From: a virus
Reading direction: 5' to 3' (one strand)
IMG/VR virus record: IMGVR_UViG_3300050120_000158
Coordinates: 1-64,000 of that record
Length of the DNA stretch: 64,000 nucleotides
The notes beneath the pieces were generated by a model. The model worked only from the letters and a program-made list of their open reading frames with translations, did not search any database and was not told where the DNA came from. This document shows positions 46,776-54,165 of the stretch, one piece after another. The translations under genes and the position numbers were made by a program. Every line of letters begins with the position of its first letter. Position 1 is the stretch's first letter.

Positions 46776-47585
46776 CTAGCGCGGAATGGTTATCTTGCGC
46801 CTTGGGCGGTAAGACGCTTGCTCCGGTTTAGCCTGTTTATCCTGCTTGGGTCCATCCCAGTGGGTGCCGCCTGTCCACAGCTCGTTTGCAGGTTCCTGCA
46901 ACGGTCTCACGACTAGCGTTACCTCAAACGATCCGCTGGGCATCTCTTGGATACTCTGGACCAGAACCGGGAGACCGTTATAAACGATAGTTGCCCCTAT
47001 CTGATAGGAAACCAACTCAAATTCCTGCGCTAGGTGTAAGAACGTCGCCCCTTCTGGGTAGGGTGGTGGGGGCTGCTCACGAACACAAACTATATTGAAT
47101 ACACCGGTAGCTTGCTGCACGCAAGCAGACACAAACCACTGCTCCCCTACTCCGTCGCGCTCTATAGTAACAGCATCCCCAATCCTCATTGACTGCGTAG
47201 CGTGGAAATCAAGTCGTTCCGTTATAGGAACAGTAAACGATGAATAGGTATACTGGGGTTCGGGGATCAGGCCCCCAAGGAGTGCCGCCGAAAGTCTATC
47301 AGCAGCCTCGCGCATCGCGCTATCTAGCCCCGGCGAATGTATCTCGGCAATTTCTTCGATAGTCCTCGTCTCATGGTCGATCCGGCGCACCGACATAGTT
47401 ACCGGAACTATCTCGCAGGGAGCATCAAGGTAGCGCCGATACTCCGCTAGGGATGTTTCGTCTAGCTCCTGTCCGGGTAACGTCCGCGTAACCATGTCAC
47501 GAAATGCATCAACCGGATGGGTGACGCTCCAATCCTCCCACGGGATAAATCGAGGGTTATTATCGCTTTCATCCTCTGGCGGCAT
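46776..47585 (-). CDS. hypothetical protein with palindrome-linked C-terminal tag
   Basis: A 269-residue protein. A body of about 225 residues of mixed alpha/beta, then RPLQEPANELW (palindrome) and a basic end SYRPRRKITIPR. No family recognised. It has its own promoter candidate at 47699 and a 114-base leader with a strong hairpin. Confidence 0.7.
   Translation of the reverse strand: MPPEDESDNNPRFIPWEDWSVTHPVDAFRDMVTRTLPGQELDETSLAEYRRYLDAPCEIVPVTMSVRRIDHETRTIEEIAEIHSPGLDSAMREAADRLSAALLGGLIPEPQYTYSSFTVPITERLDFHATQSMRIGDAVTIERDGVGEQWFVSACVQQATGVFNIVCVREQPPPPYPEGATFLHLAQEFELVSYQIGATIVYNGLPVLVQSIQEMPSGSFEVTLVVRPLQEPANELWTGGTHWDGPKQDKQAKPEQASYRPRRKITIPR
46887..46900. repeat. palindromic repeat, perfect (TT form)
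   Basis: TGCAGGTTCCTGCA. Encodes LQEPA at about residue 229 of 269 in the 46776 gene. Confidence 0.95.
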
Positions 47586-47605
47586 AACTACATCCCAATA
47601 TGGCT

Positions 47606-47649
47606 AGGGCGGAAATCGACCACACGCCCATGGGGTCAATTCCCGCCCT
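47606..47649. promoter_or_regulatory. leader hairpin upstream of the 47585 gene
   Basis: A 10-bp stem with one G-T pair (47606-47615 with 47640-47649) and a 24-base loop containing CATGGG. It lies between the promoter at 47699 and the start at 47585. On the minus strand there is no T-run, so control of translation or RNA stability is more likely than termination. Confidence 0.4.
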
Positions 47650-47698
47650 TTTCACTGCCCGACTTCACGAGGCTGCTACCATTGCTGGTAGGAACAAT

Positions 47699-47726
47699 AC
47701 TATACCTATAACCGATTTTGTGTCAA
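47699..47726 (-). promoter_or_regulatory. predicted promoter for the 47585 gene
   Basis: Minus strand TTGACA (47721-47726), 16-bp spacer, TATAGT (47699-47704). The -35 is a perfect consensus, the best single promoter-like sequence in the window. Confidence 0.7.
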
Positions 47727-47735
47727 GTCGCCGGT

Positions 47736-48038
47736 TTAGGTAATAATGCTGGTTCCGTCCGGTAGCTCACGGCTGATCCGGTCGGTGGCGATATATTGAT
47801 CTGCCGGGCTTTTACGACAAGGGCCGTTGTCATACCGCGCAGTATAGGGGACGCCCGGGTTGATATGTTTCAGAACTGCCGCGAGTTGCTCTGCCTGCTT
47901 CGGATTGCGGATACAGAAGGCGCAAGGGCGCTCGCCGCTGGGGCCTGACGGATATGCAACGCCGCCCGCACTGTGTCCGCAGCCGTAACAGACGAGCGGC
48001 GCACCTTCTTTATCTTTCACTACGTTAGCGTGATCCAT
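47736..48038 (-). CDS. zinc-binding hypothetical protein
   Basis: A 100-residue protein with VCYGCGHSAGG and RPCAFCIRN, two C-x2-C knuckles about 20 residues apart, likely one zinc site. The rest is helical (KQAEQLAAVLKHINPG). No family recognised. Ten bases after the 48048 gene. Confidence 0.65.
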   Translation of the reverse strand: MDHANVVKDKEGAPLVCYGCGHSAGGVAYPSGPSGERPCAFCIRNPKQAEQLAAVLKHINPGVPYTARYDNGPCRKSPADQYIATDRISRELPDGTSIIT

Positions 48039-48047
48039 CTATGTTTC

Positions 48048-48302
48048 CTACTGTTTGCGCCACTTACCCATGTTGTTCTTGCGCCAGCGGGAACCATCGA
48101 TGGCGGTCTCAATCGCTTCCTCAACCATCGCGTGATCATCCTCGGGGCGGTCGCCGTTGAAGATAGCGCGCTGCCGGTTTATTGCCCAATCCTTCACAAG
48201 GCGTTCGAAGTCAGGGTCGCGGGCGCATATGGTAAAGGTCGGTTCGTCCGGCAGAGCTTTACTGTGGCAGTCGAATTTGCCGGGGTTGTTTTTAGTTCCC
48301 AT
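48048..48302 (-). CDS. small hypothetical protein, ribosome site supplied by the palindrome
   Basis: An 84-residue protein with basic end (RWRKNNMGKWRKQ). The palindrome ends two bases before the ATG at 48302, so AGGA of the repeat falls at ribosome-site distance. Function unknown. Confidence 0.65.
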   Translation of the reverse strand: MGTKNNPGKFDCHSKALPDEPTFTICARDPDFERLVKDWAINRQRAIFNGDRPEDDHAMVEEAIETAIDGSRWRKNNMGKWRKQ

Positions 48303-48304
48303 GG

Positions 48305-48318
48305 TGCAGGTTCCTGCA
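48305..48318. repeat. palindromic repeat, perfect (TT form)
   Basis: TGCAGGTTCCTGCA on the + strand; on the coding strand AGGAACCTGCACC leads directly into the ATG of the 48048 gene. Confidence 0.95.
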
Positions 48319-48508
48319 AATTAAAATTAAAGAGGGCCGCGCCAGCGCGATTGCTTGTGGGGTCAATCGGCGGCGCGGCCCTTATCCCGGAGCGGCTATC
48401 AGGTGCAACGACCCGGAGCGGATCAAGACGACCGTTCGGAATTGCGGGGCGTTGGTTCCCCGCATTTGGCAAATATAAAGCGAGGCTCTTGTTATTGCAA
48501 GTGCGAAA

Positions 48509-48730
48509 TCAAGTCCAATTTTTTATTGTGTTGGCCGCCGCCTCCATGATGAATTGCTGCCATTCTTTCGGCGACATTTCCATGGTTGTTTGAACGCCCT
48601 GACGATTACGCACTGTAACGATAACAACCTGATCCGCTACATTAAGCCGCGCATTGACATACGCTACATAAGTTTCGCCGGGGGCAGTTGGGTGTGTCGG
48701 ATCAGTGAATGCAGCTAGGGTTTCGTCCAT
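48509..48730 (-). CDS. small hypothetical protein
   Basis: A 73-residue protein (MDETLAAFTDPTHPTAPGET). AGGA upstream of ATG 48730 decides the start. Alpha/beta, no family recognised. It follows the terminator of the 48805 gene. Confidence 0.65.
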   Translation of the reverse strand: MDETLAAFTDPTHPTAPGETYVAYVNARLNVADQVVIVTVRNRQGVQTTMEMSPKEWQQFIMEAAANTIKNWT

Positions 48731-48752
48731 ATCGCACCATCCTGTTTGAGAT

Positions 48753-48784
48753 AAAAAAACGCCCGGCAGTTTCCCGCCGAGCGT
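48753..48784 (-). terminator. rho-independent terminator after the 48805 gene
   Basis: A 9-bp stem with one mismatch (48759-48767 with 48776-48784), followed on the minus strand by seven T's. 20 bp past the stop. Confidence 0.85.
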
Positions 48785-48804
48785 CAAGTTTGGGGGAGGC
48801 GCTG

Positions 48805-50121
48805 TTAGCCAGCGACAACGCTCAACGGCTTGTACATCGCGTTGGTGCCAACGAGGGCATTCAGCGCGGCGGCCAGTGTCGAGATGTTGTTACGGTTGTT
48901 GGTCAGCCACGTATTGACGGCGGTATTCAACATGGTAACCGCCGTCGTCGCGCCTACGCCGGTACCCGTCGCAGCAATGGCCGCGAGAGTATAGGAGAAC
49001 GCGCCGCCAAGCGCGTCGGGAATGGTGGGCTCAAGACCGAGCAAATTCGCAAGGTCATTGGTGCCCGCCGTCAACGAAGACAGCGCGTTATCGATATGGG
49101 CCATGGCCGTTGTCGCCGAAACAACGTCAACAGCAACGGTACCGGTGGAACCGTCAACGGCAACGAGCGCGACCGACTCGGCTGCAATCGTGGTGCTGGC
49201 GGTCCCGGTCGAGTTGTCCGCGAACAACGGAAGATCGAAACCAGCCCGCAGGGCATTGAGCCGGGACGACAAACTCGCAACGGCATTGGCAATGAGTGCA
49301 ACCTGCGTATCGAACCCAGCCTTCGGGGCCGAAGTGGTCGCCGCGCCAGCCGCCGCTGCCGGAGTGGCATTGGCAACAAGGCCAGCCGCAGCGGTACCGC
49401 CCGAGCTATCGGTAAGCGCTGCTAGTCCGCCCTGTACCATGATCTGGTTCCAGCGTGCAGCAAACGTGGCGAGGTTGTTGGCAACCGCAGCCAAGAAGGC
49501 ATCGGCATCGGTCTTCGCCAGAGCGCCGGTACCCGTGGTGGACGCGATTGCAACACCCAACGCAACTACGTTACTGTTCAATGACGCCAACCCCTGAAAC
49601 GCGCTGACTTCACGGGTATTACCGAGACAGTCGAGAACGTGCTGGAACGAGTCATCGAGCAGCGCAAGGTTGGCGACGATGTTGGCCATGACAGCCTTGG
49701 ACGTAACGAAGTCCGCCGCCGTTGCGCCGGTCGCGCCAGTGCTGGAAAGATCGAGCGCCGGGAGGGTGTCCTTGGTGACTTGGGTTCCGGTCGTTGCCTT
49801 CAGCAACGAGACGCCGAGACGGCCACGGACATTGTTGATCGAATTGCTCAAGACGCGATAAGCATTCTCGATCTTGCCGAACGAGGTATTCAGCGCGGTA
49901 AGCTGCACACCGCCTGCCGCAGTCGCGTCGATTGCAACGGTCGGAACGGCGAGCGCCGCATACGAGGTTCCTGCGGTACCAGTGGTGTTGTCGGTGATAT
50001 CGGCCACACCGGCAACTTCGATCTTGTTGCGGGCGTTGTCGATGGCGAGGGCACGAAGGGCGTTATAGACGTAGGGACCGATCGTGAACTTGGTATCGGC
50101 GCGAAGTCGGATTGCAGTCAT
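48805..50121 (-). CDS. repetitive Ala/Thr-rich protein, probable virion component
   Basis: A 438-residue protein, low in charge and rich in Ala, Thr, Val and Gly. At least four internal repeats of about 90-110 residues alternate a T-G-T/A-rich loop (DNTTGTAGTSYAAL, SSTGATGATAADF, DNSTGTASTTIAAE) with a helical block (IENAYRVLSNSINNVRGRLG, HIDNALSSLTAGTNDLANLL). Single transcription unit with strong terminator, next to lysis genes. A head decoration or tail-surface fibre role is likely but inferred. Confidence 0.7.
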   Translation of the reverse strand: MTAIRLRADTKFTIGPYVYNALRALAIDNARNKIEVAGVADITDNTTGTAGTSYAALAVPTVAIDATAAGGVQLTALNTSFGKIENAYRVLSNSINNVRGRLGVSLLKATTGTQVTKDTLPALDLSSTGATGATAADFVTSKAVMANIVANLALLDDSFQHVLDCLGNTREVSAFQGLASLNSNVVALGVAIASTTGTGALAKTDADAFLAAVANNLATFAARWNQIMVQGGLAALTDSSGGTAAAGLVANATPAAAAGAATTSAPKAGFDTQVALIANAVASLSSRLNALRAGFDLPLFADNSTGTASTTIAAESVALVAVDGSTGTVAVDVVSATTAMAHIDNALSSLTAGTNDLANLLGLEPTIPDALGGAFSYTLAAIAATGTGVGATTAVTMLNTAVNTWLTNNRNNISTLAAALNALVGTNAMYKPLSVVAG

Positions 50122-50186
50122 GTTCGGTATTCCTTGGTTGAAGCTCTAGGACAGTCCTTTGAACAACAACCAAGGTTACACGAATT

Positions 50187-50200
50187 TGCAGGAACCTGCA
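50187..50200. repeat. palindromic repeat, perfect (AA form)
   Basis: TGCAGGAACCTGCA. Non-coding, between the lysis cassette stop and the 48805 gene. Confidence 0.95.
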
Positions 50201-50203
50201 ATG

Positions 50204-50575
50204 CTATCGGAGCGACATACCCTTGAAGGGGTTTCGGCTCCCGGCGTTGTCGTACACGTCCTTCTGCACCGCATAGAACGCTTCAAGCCGTCGCCCGCAC
50301 TCGGACTTTTGCAAGTCCAGCTTTTCCTGCGCCGCCAAGATATCGAAGACTTGCTTGCGCGTAAGCGTCTTCGCCGCCCCCGGCTGTATCTTGGCGGGGT
50401 TCTTCGGATCGCGCTTGACGACTAGGCTTGCCGGAAGCGTAATCTCCTGCTCAAAGCAGGCAACGATATCATCGGGTACTGGCGGCAGACTTGGATTGCC
50501 CGAGAAGGTCGAGCACTGCGTCAACATCGTCGCCGACAAAGCAGTCACCACTGCTAATTTTCGCTTTAAGGCCAT
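50204..50575 (-). CDS. outer-membrane spanin (Rz1-like lipoprotein)
   Basis: A 123-residue protein. Signal peptide with lipobox-like LTQC (MALKRKLAVVTALSATMLTQ then CSTFSG), Pro-rich mature start, helical end. The first 107 bp overlap the inner spanin gene in another frame, the classic Rz/Rz1 arrangement. Fuses inner and outer membranes at the last lysis step. Longer than lambda Rz1. Confidence 0.75.
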   Translation of the reverse strand: MALKRKLAVVTALSATMLTQCSTFSGNPSLPPVPDDIVACFEQEITLPASLVVKRDPKNPAKIQPGAAKTLTRKQVFDILAAQEKLDLQKSECGRRLEAFYAVQKDVYDNAGSRNPFKGMSLR

Positions 50576-50840
50576 TTACCACCCCATCCATAACATTAAG
50601 TTTGTCTTGTGTTGCTTTGAGTGCCGCGCTGTTGGCGTCATAGGCCGCCTGCTTCGCCGCAATCTGCGTATTGAGATTGGTGATTTGCTGGCGTTCCGCG
50701 CTGGCGACATAGAACTTGCTGGTAACGACCGCCCCGCCCGTGGTGCCGACCGCAAGGCACACCGCGCCCACGATAGCCATACCCTTGAGACCGAACACGC
50801 TGCTTCCGATGCCGCTAAGGGCCGCGCCGAGAATGCTCAT
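50469..50840 (-). CDS. inner-membrane spanin (Rz-like)
   Basis: A 123-residue protein. One N-terminal membrane segment (GMAIVGAVCLAVGTTGGAVV) and a long periplasmic coiled coil (QQITNLNTQIAAKQAAYDAN). Overlaps the outer spanin gene. Type II membrane topology expected. Confidence 0.75.
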   Translation of the reverse strand: MSILGAALSGIGSSVFGLKGMAIVGAVCLAVGTTGGAVVTSKFYVASAERQQITNLNTQIAAKQAAYDANSAALKATQDKLNVMDGVVNGLKAKISSGDCFVGDDVDAVLDLLGQSKSAASTR

Positions 50841-51304
50841 GATTTATCTCCACGATTGGGGCCGGTGTTTATGTCGTGGTCAATGTCAACATGCGAGGCG
50901 CTATCATCGACCTTCACGCTAACATCGACCTTATTCTTATCGTCTGCCGTGCCGCCGTCCCCGTCGCCGCCGTGATGGTGGTCCGGGTCGATATCCGATT
51001 GTACATCGGTTTGTTGGATGAAGTCACCCCCGGCTTTGCGCCTCAAGTGATCATCCGCGATTGCCCCGAACACGTAGGAGCAAATAACGACCATCATCAT
51101 GTTGAAGGCGTTTGCGAGCATCGGCGATGCAGTCTCAATACGCATCCAGCCAGCCGCCCATGTAATCCAGATAACACAGACAATCAGAGCGCCAAATATC
51201 ACGATACGGCGGTAAGTCCAATCCCTCGTCTTTTGGTCGAGAGAAAAGAAATCGCTTACGGACTGTTTCCTAACCGTCGTCTTACGAGTAGTAGCAACTA
51301 CCAT
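50837..51304 (-). CDS. membrane protein of the lysis cassette, holin candidate
   Basis: A 155-residue protein. Basic N-terminus, two predicted membrane segments (IVIFGALIVCVIWITWAAGW and LANAFNMMMVVICSYVFGAI) and a long acidic His/Asp-rich C-terminus (DIDPDHHHGGDGDGG). ATGA overlap with the inner spanin gene. A class II-like holin is the best guess; a regulator is possible. Confidence 0.55.
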   Translation of the reverse strand: MVVATTRKTTVRKQSVSDFFSLDQKTRDWTYRRIVIFGALIVCVIWITWAAGWMRIETASPMLANAFNMMMVVICSYVFGAIADDHLRRKAGGDFIQQTDVQSDIDPDHHHGGDGDGGTADDKNKVDVSVKVDDSASHVDIDHDINTGPNRGDKS

Positions 51305-51309
51305 CGGAG

Positions 51310-51540
51310 TTAACCCCTCATGCGTCCCATCGGGACAACCCCATCATTCTTAACAACCCGGTCATAGTCGAGGTTCTGGAACAACTCCCCCATTACATGG
51401 GCCAGCCGGTTGCGAGATGCCTTGTTTCGCATATGGGCTTTTTCCAGTGCCTCATGACACTCTTTCAAATCTGTTTCATCCATTCCGTAGAACAGAATGC
51501 AGAACAGGCACCGTGTATTACGAAGGAGTCTAGTAAGCAT
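51310..51540 (-). CDS. small hypothetical protein of the lysis cassette
   Basis: A 76-residue protein. A short hydrophobic N-terminus (LLRNTRCLFCILFYG) precedes a helical charged body (DLKECHEALEKAHMRNKASR). It overlaps the 51530 gene by 11 bp. A start at 51483 (MDETDL) is possible. Function unknown. Confidence 0.55.
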   Translation of the reverse strand: MLTRLLRNTRCLFCILFYGMDETDLKECHEALEKAHMRNKASRNRLAHVMGELFQNLDYDRVVKNDGVVPMGRMRG

Positions 51541-51769
51541 TGGGTCCGATCCTATCGCGGCCCTGTACGTAACTTGTGAGCCGGTCGTTCGACTCAGTTT
51601 GTTCGTTAAGGGCGTCCAATAAAACTTTCGTACCTTCTTTGGCGTTATGTATCTCTGCGTCCTTGGATTTTATAAGCAGAGCGAAAAGGCGTCCAATAAC
51701 AATTGCCTCCATTACGCAGACAATACCAAGGACGCCTTGTTTAATAAGTTCGACGAATTCCTCATGCAT
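51530..51769 (-). CDS. small single-span membrane protein, second holin candidate
   Basis: A 79-residue protein. One membrane segment (GVLGIVCVMEAIVIGRLFAL) near the N-terminus and a helical polar tail, the layout of BhlA/UviB-like holin-type proteins. Follows the endolysin gene. Confidence 0.55.
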   Translation of the reverse strand: MHEEFVELIKQGVLGIVCVMEAIVIGRLFALLIKSKDAEIHNAKEGTKVLLDALNEQTESNDRLTSYVQGRDRIGPNAY

Positions 51770-51800
51770 TCACAGTCCTACCGAACGTAAAGTCCCGCTA

Positions 51801-52682
51801 TTACTGCGGCAGAGCAATTCCAAGGCTATCCAGCAACAGCGAGTCAACCTTGCCGGTCGGGGACAGCCCGGCCTTGGTCTCATACGCGATGATCGCGTTA
51901 GTCGTTACCGGACCGGCGATGCCATCCGTCTTGATGATCAAGGGCTGGCCCGGCAGAACTTGCAGCGCGGCTTGTACGGAGGCGACGGTCGCACGATCTG
52001 CGAAGTAGCGCTGCGACGGCACAGTGTCATCGGCGGAAACGCTGGCGGCGCTTTCGCTCGACCGCAGCGAAGCCCACTTGGCAACGAGCTTGCGGTAAGA
52101 CACGGCCATCTTGTTGTCGTAGTTGTTGGCGGCGTAGCCGGGGCCGTTATACGCGCGGGCGAAATCCTTCCAGTCGTCGGTTCGGAGATAGCCGTCGATC
52201 TTGCGTTTCTGAATATAGCTACAGAAGGCTTTGAGATGATCGCCCGCCGAATGTGCCATGGCGGCAACGAAGTCTTCTACGTTGGCGAACCCGGCGTCCG
52301 CGTATTCTTCGCCGAGGATTTGGAATGCTCCGAACGAAGCGGACATGACTGCTGCAACCGGGTCGCAACCCATTGCCGTGAGCAAGCGGGTGTACTGCCA
52401 AGCGCCTGAATGACCATACAGCGTGCGATCCCAATGATCCGAGCTGATCGGCTTGCCGTTCGGATCGAGAATGTTGTTGTACTTGTGGCCGGTATGCCGA
52501 CCGAAGACATGGGCCTCGAAAAGAATATCGGGCCGCTTGTCGGGCAGGAATGGCGAGCCGTTGGTTTCCACCAGCGTCACGGCTTGGAGTTCGGCGGGGC
52601 CAATGTTGACCTGCTTGGACGCGAGCAAGTAGTCGCTATCCTGCATCGGAATTGCGTCGCCGTAGAAACTATTCTTGTCCAT
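51801..52682 (-). CDS. endolysin, N-acetylmuramidase with C-terminal peptidoglycan-binding domain
   Basis: A 293-residue protein. Residues about 30-205 match the phage N-acetylmuramidase (DUF3380-like) fold: LQAVTLVETNGSPFL (catalytic Glu), ILFEAHVFGRHTGHKYN, SFGAFQILGEEYADAG, YNGPGYAANNYDNKM. Residues about 220-290 form a PG_binding_1 domain (VASVQAALQVLPGQPLIIKT, DGIAGPVTTNAIIAYE). No signal peptide, so release depends on a holin. Cleaves the glycan of Gram-negative peptidoglycan. Confidence 0.88.
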   Translation of the reverse strand: MDKNSFYGDAIPMQDSDYLLASKQVNIGPAELQAVTLVETNGSPFLPDKRPDILFEAHVFGRHTGHKYNNILDPNGKPISSDHWDRTLYGHSGAWQYTRLLTAMGCDPVAAVMSASFGAFQILGEEYADAGFANVEDFVAAMAHSAGDHLKAFCSYIQKRKIDGYLRTDDWKDFARAYNGPGYAANNYDNKMAVSYRKLVAKWASLRSSESAASVSADDTVPSQRYFADRATVASVQAALQVLPGQPLIIKTDGIAGPVTTNAIIAYETKAGLSPTGKVDSLLLDSLGIALPQ

Positions 52683-52698
52683 TAGTATTCTCCCGGTT

Positions 52699-52712
52699 TG
52701 CAGGAACCTGCA
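52699..52712. repeat. palindromic repeat, perfect (AA form)
   Basis: TGCAGGAACCTGCA. Non-coding, 16 bp upstream of the endolysin start. Confidence 0.95.
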
Positions 52713-52753
52713 ACTGATGGCGTATACTAACGGTTGTGGCGGCTCCGAACAAT

Positions 52754-52767
52754 CATTGTAGATTTTT
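52754..52767. repeat. intergenic 14-bp element (variant) at a possible endolysin promoter
   Basis: CATTGTAGATTTTT, with TACAAT on the minus strand as a possible -10 and TTACGG 17 bp upstream of it. It lies about 70 bp before the endolysin start. Confidence 0.45.
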
Positions 52768-52769
52768 AG

Positions 52770-53210
52770 CTAGGCAACCGTAACACCTAATGCGGTAGCA
52801 ATTTCTGCCATGCGAGGTTGGCCGAGAACCTGTACAAGAGCAGACCAGCCCGCTAGAAACCGTGCATTGGTAACTAGCATAGGGTCGCGCTGCGCTACCA
52901 TAGCCGACCATAGTAACCAGAACTGTGCGTTGGTTGCTATAGCCGCCTGTATCAAGGCAGCGTCCGCCGCAGTAAATTGCGTCATCAAATCCTGCGGCAG
53001 TACGCTTTGTGGGGCCGGTACGGCAACAACAGGGTTCTGATCGAACGTCGCCGTTCCATTCCATCCCCATCCCGGCAAGCATACGCTGTCCGCTAACGCG
53101 ATGAAGTTTCCATCCATGCCGGGCGGCACGCCAACGGGAACGGTACCGTACTCGATAACGTTCACAACGAGCTTGGTATCCGTGTTAATAATTGCGCATC
53201 GAATTGTCAT
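52770..53210 (-). CDS. hypothetical protein next to tail fibre genes, fibre-chaperone candidate
   Basis: A 146-residue protein (MTIRCAIINTDTKLVVNVIE ... MDGNFIALADSVCLPGWGWN). Position directly after the fibre genes and its size recall tail-fibre assembly proteins, but no definite family signature is seen. ATGA overlap with the 53207 gene. Confidence 0.55.
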   Translation of the reverse strand: MTIRCAIINTDTKLVVNVIEYGTVPVGVPPGMDGNFIALADSVCLPGWGWNGTATFDQNPVVAVPAPQSVLPQDLMTQFTAADAALIQAAIATNAQFWLLWSAMVAQRDPMLVTNARFLAGWSALVQVLGQPRMAEIATALGVTVA

Positions 53211-54130
53211 GATCCGTAAAACTCCTCAATGATAATTATGCCGCCCGCGCCCGCGCCACCGACACCACCACCGACACCACCGCCCCCTCCGGCGCCAAAG
53301 ACATTCGCCGCCTGCCCGTTTCCATTATTTGTTCCGCCGCCAGAAGCACCGGGACCGAACGGAGTACCAGCGCCAGCACCGCCAACGTATATTGGGCTCT
53401 GCGCCCAACCGTAATAACCAACGATGCCGAGCGCGTTATAAAACCCTCCGCTTGCCGACCCACCTGCCCCTCCGAATGAAGATGTGCTGCTTGAGGCTCC
53501 AGCATCCCCAGCGCCCGCCGTAAGTAACGACGTTCCAAATGTAGTCGTGCCGCCTGCTGCCCCAACAGCATAAGAATAGGTAGCCGAAGGCGCTGGTATG
53601 TTTGCTTCAACATACCCACCAGCGCCGCCGCCACCGCCAGAGGTCGAGCCTACCGCGTTTCCACCAGCGCCACCGCCGCCAACCATACGAACTTTAATGC
53701 GCGTGCAACCCGTTGGCTTCGTATAAGTGCCACTGCCTGACGTGAAAACCTGTGTAGTCGGGGCAACGAAAATGTTGGACTGCACTTGTGTTTTTTGTGT
53801 CGCCGTCAACGTTTGCGCCGCACCATACGAAACGCCGTTCAAATTACCAAGAGCCGTTGCCGCGTTCGCAATCGTCGAGAGGTTGTCTTCGTTAAACGAA
53901 GGCGTCTTGGCAAGGTTGTTGATCAATACCCATACTGCCGGACCCGTTGACGTTAGCGTGTACGTCTTGCTTTGATCCGACCGATAGCAATTCATACCGA
54001 CACCTATATTGGTTGTCGGGAACGCGGTTCCTGTGAATTGCGTTAACAGCGCATCGGTATTGTTATTGAGCGTGGTACGCGAAGTAGTCAGCGTATCGGT
54101 ACCAGCCATCTGAGCATAGGTCTGCGACAT
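53207..54130 (-). CDS. glycine-rich tail fibre / receptor-binding protein
   Basis: A 307-residue protein. The N-terminal 80 residues (GTAFPTTNIGVGMNCYRSDQ) are nearly the same as those of the 54166 protein. From about residue 130 it has poly-Gly runs (VGGGGAGGNAVG, GAGGGGGVGGGVGGAGAGG), as in Gly-rich receptor-binding fibre tips, ending IIIIEEFYGS. Surface adhesin for host recognition, inferred from layout. Confidence 0.75.
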   Translation of the reverse strand: MSQTYAQMAGTDTLTTSRTTLNNNTDALLTQFTGTAFPTTNIGVGMNCYRSDQSKTYTLTSTGPAVWVLINNLAKTPSFNEDNLSTIANAATALGNLNGVSYGAAQTLTATQKTQVQSNIFVAPTTQVFTSGSGTYTKPTGCTRIKVRMVGGGGAGGNAVGSTSGGGGGAGGYVEANIPAPSATYSYAVGAAGGTTTFGTSLLTAGAGDAGASSSTSSFGGAGGSASGGFYNALGIVGYYGWAQSPIYVGGAGAGTPFGPGASGGGTNNGNGQAANVFGAGGGGGVGGGVGGAGAGGIIIIEEFYGS

Positions 54131-54145
54131 TTTTTATTCCTAGTT

Positions 54146-54159
54146 TGCAGGTTCCTGCA
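54146..54159. repeat. palindromic repeat, perfect (TT form)
   Basis: TGCAGGTTCCTGCA. Non-coding, between the two paralogous fibre genes. Confidence 0.95.
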
Positions 54160-54165
54160 CGGAGA

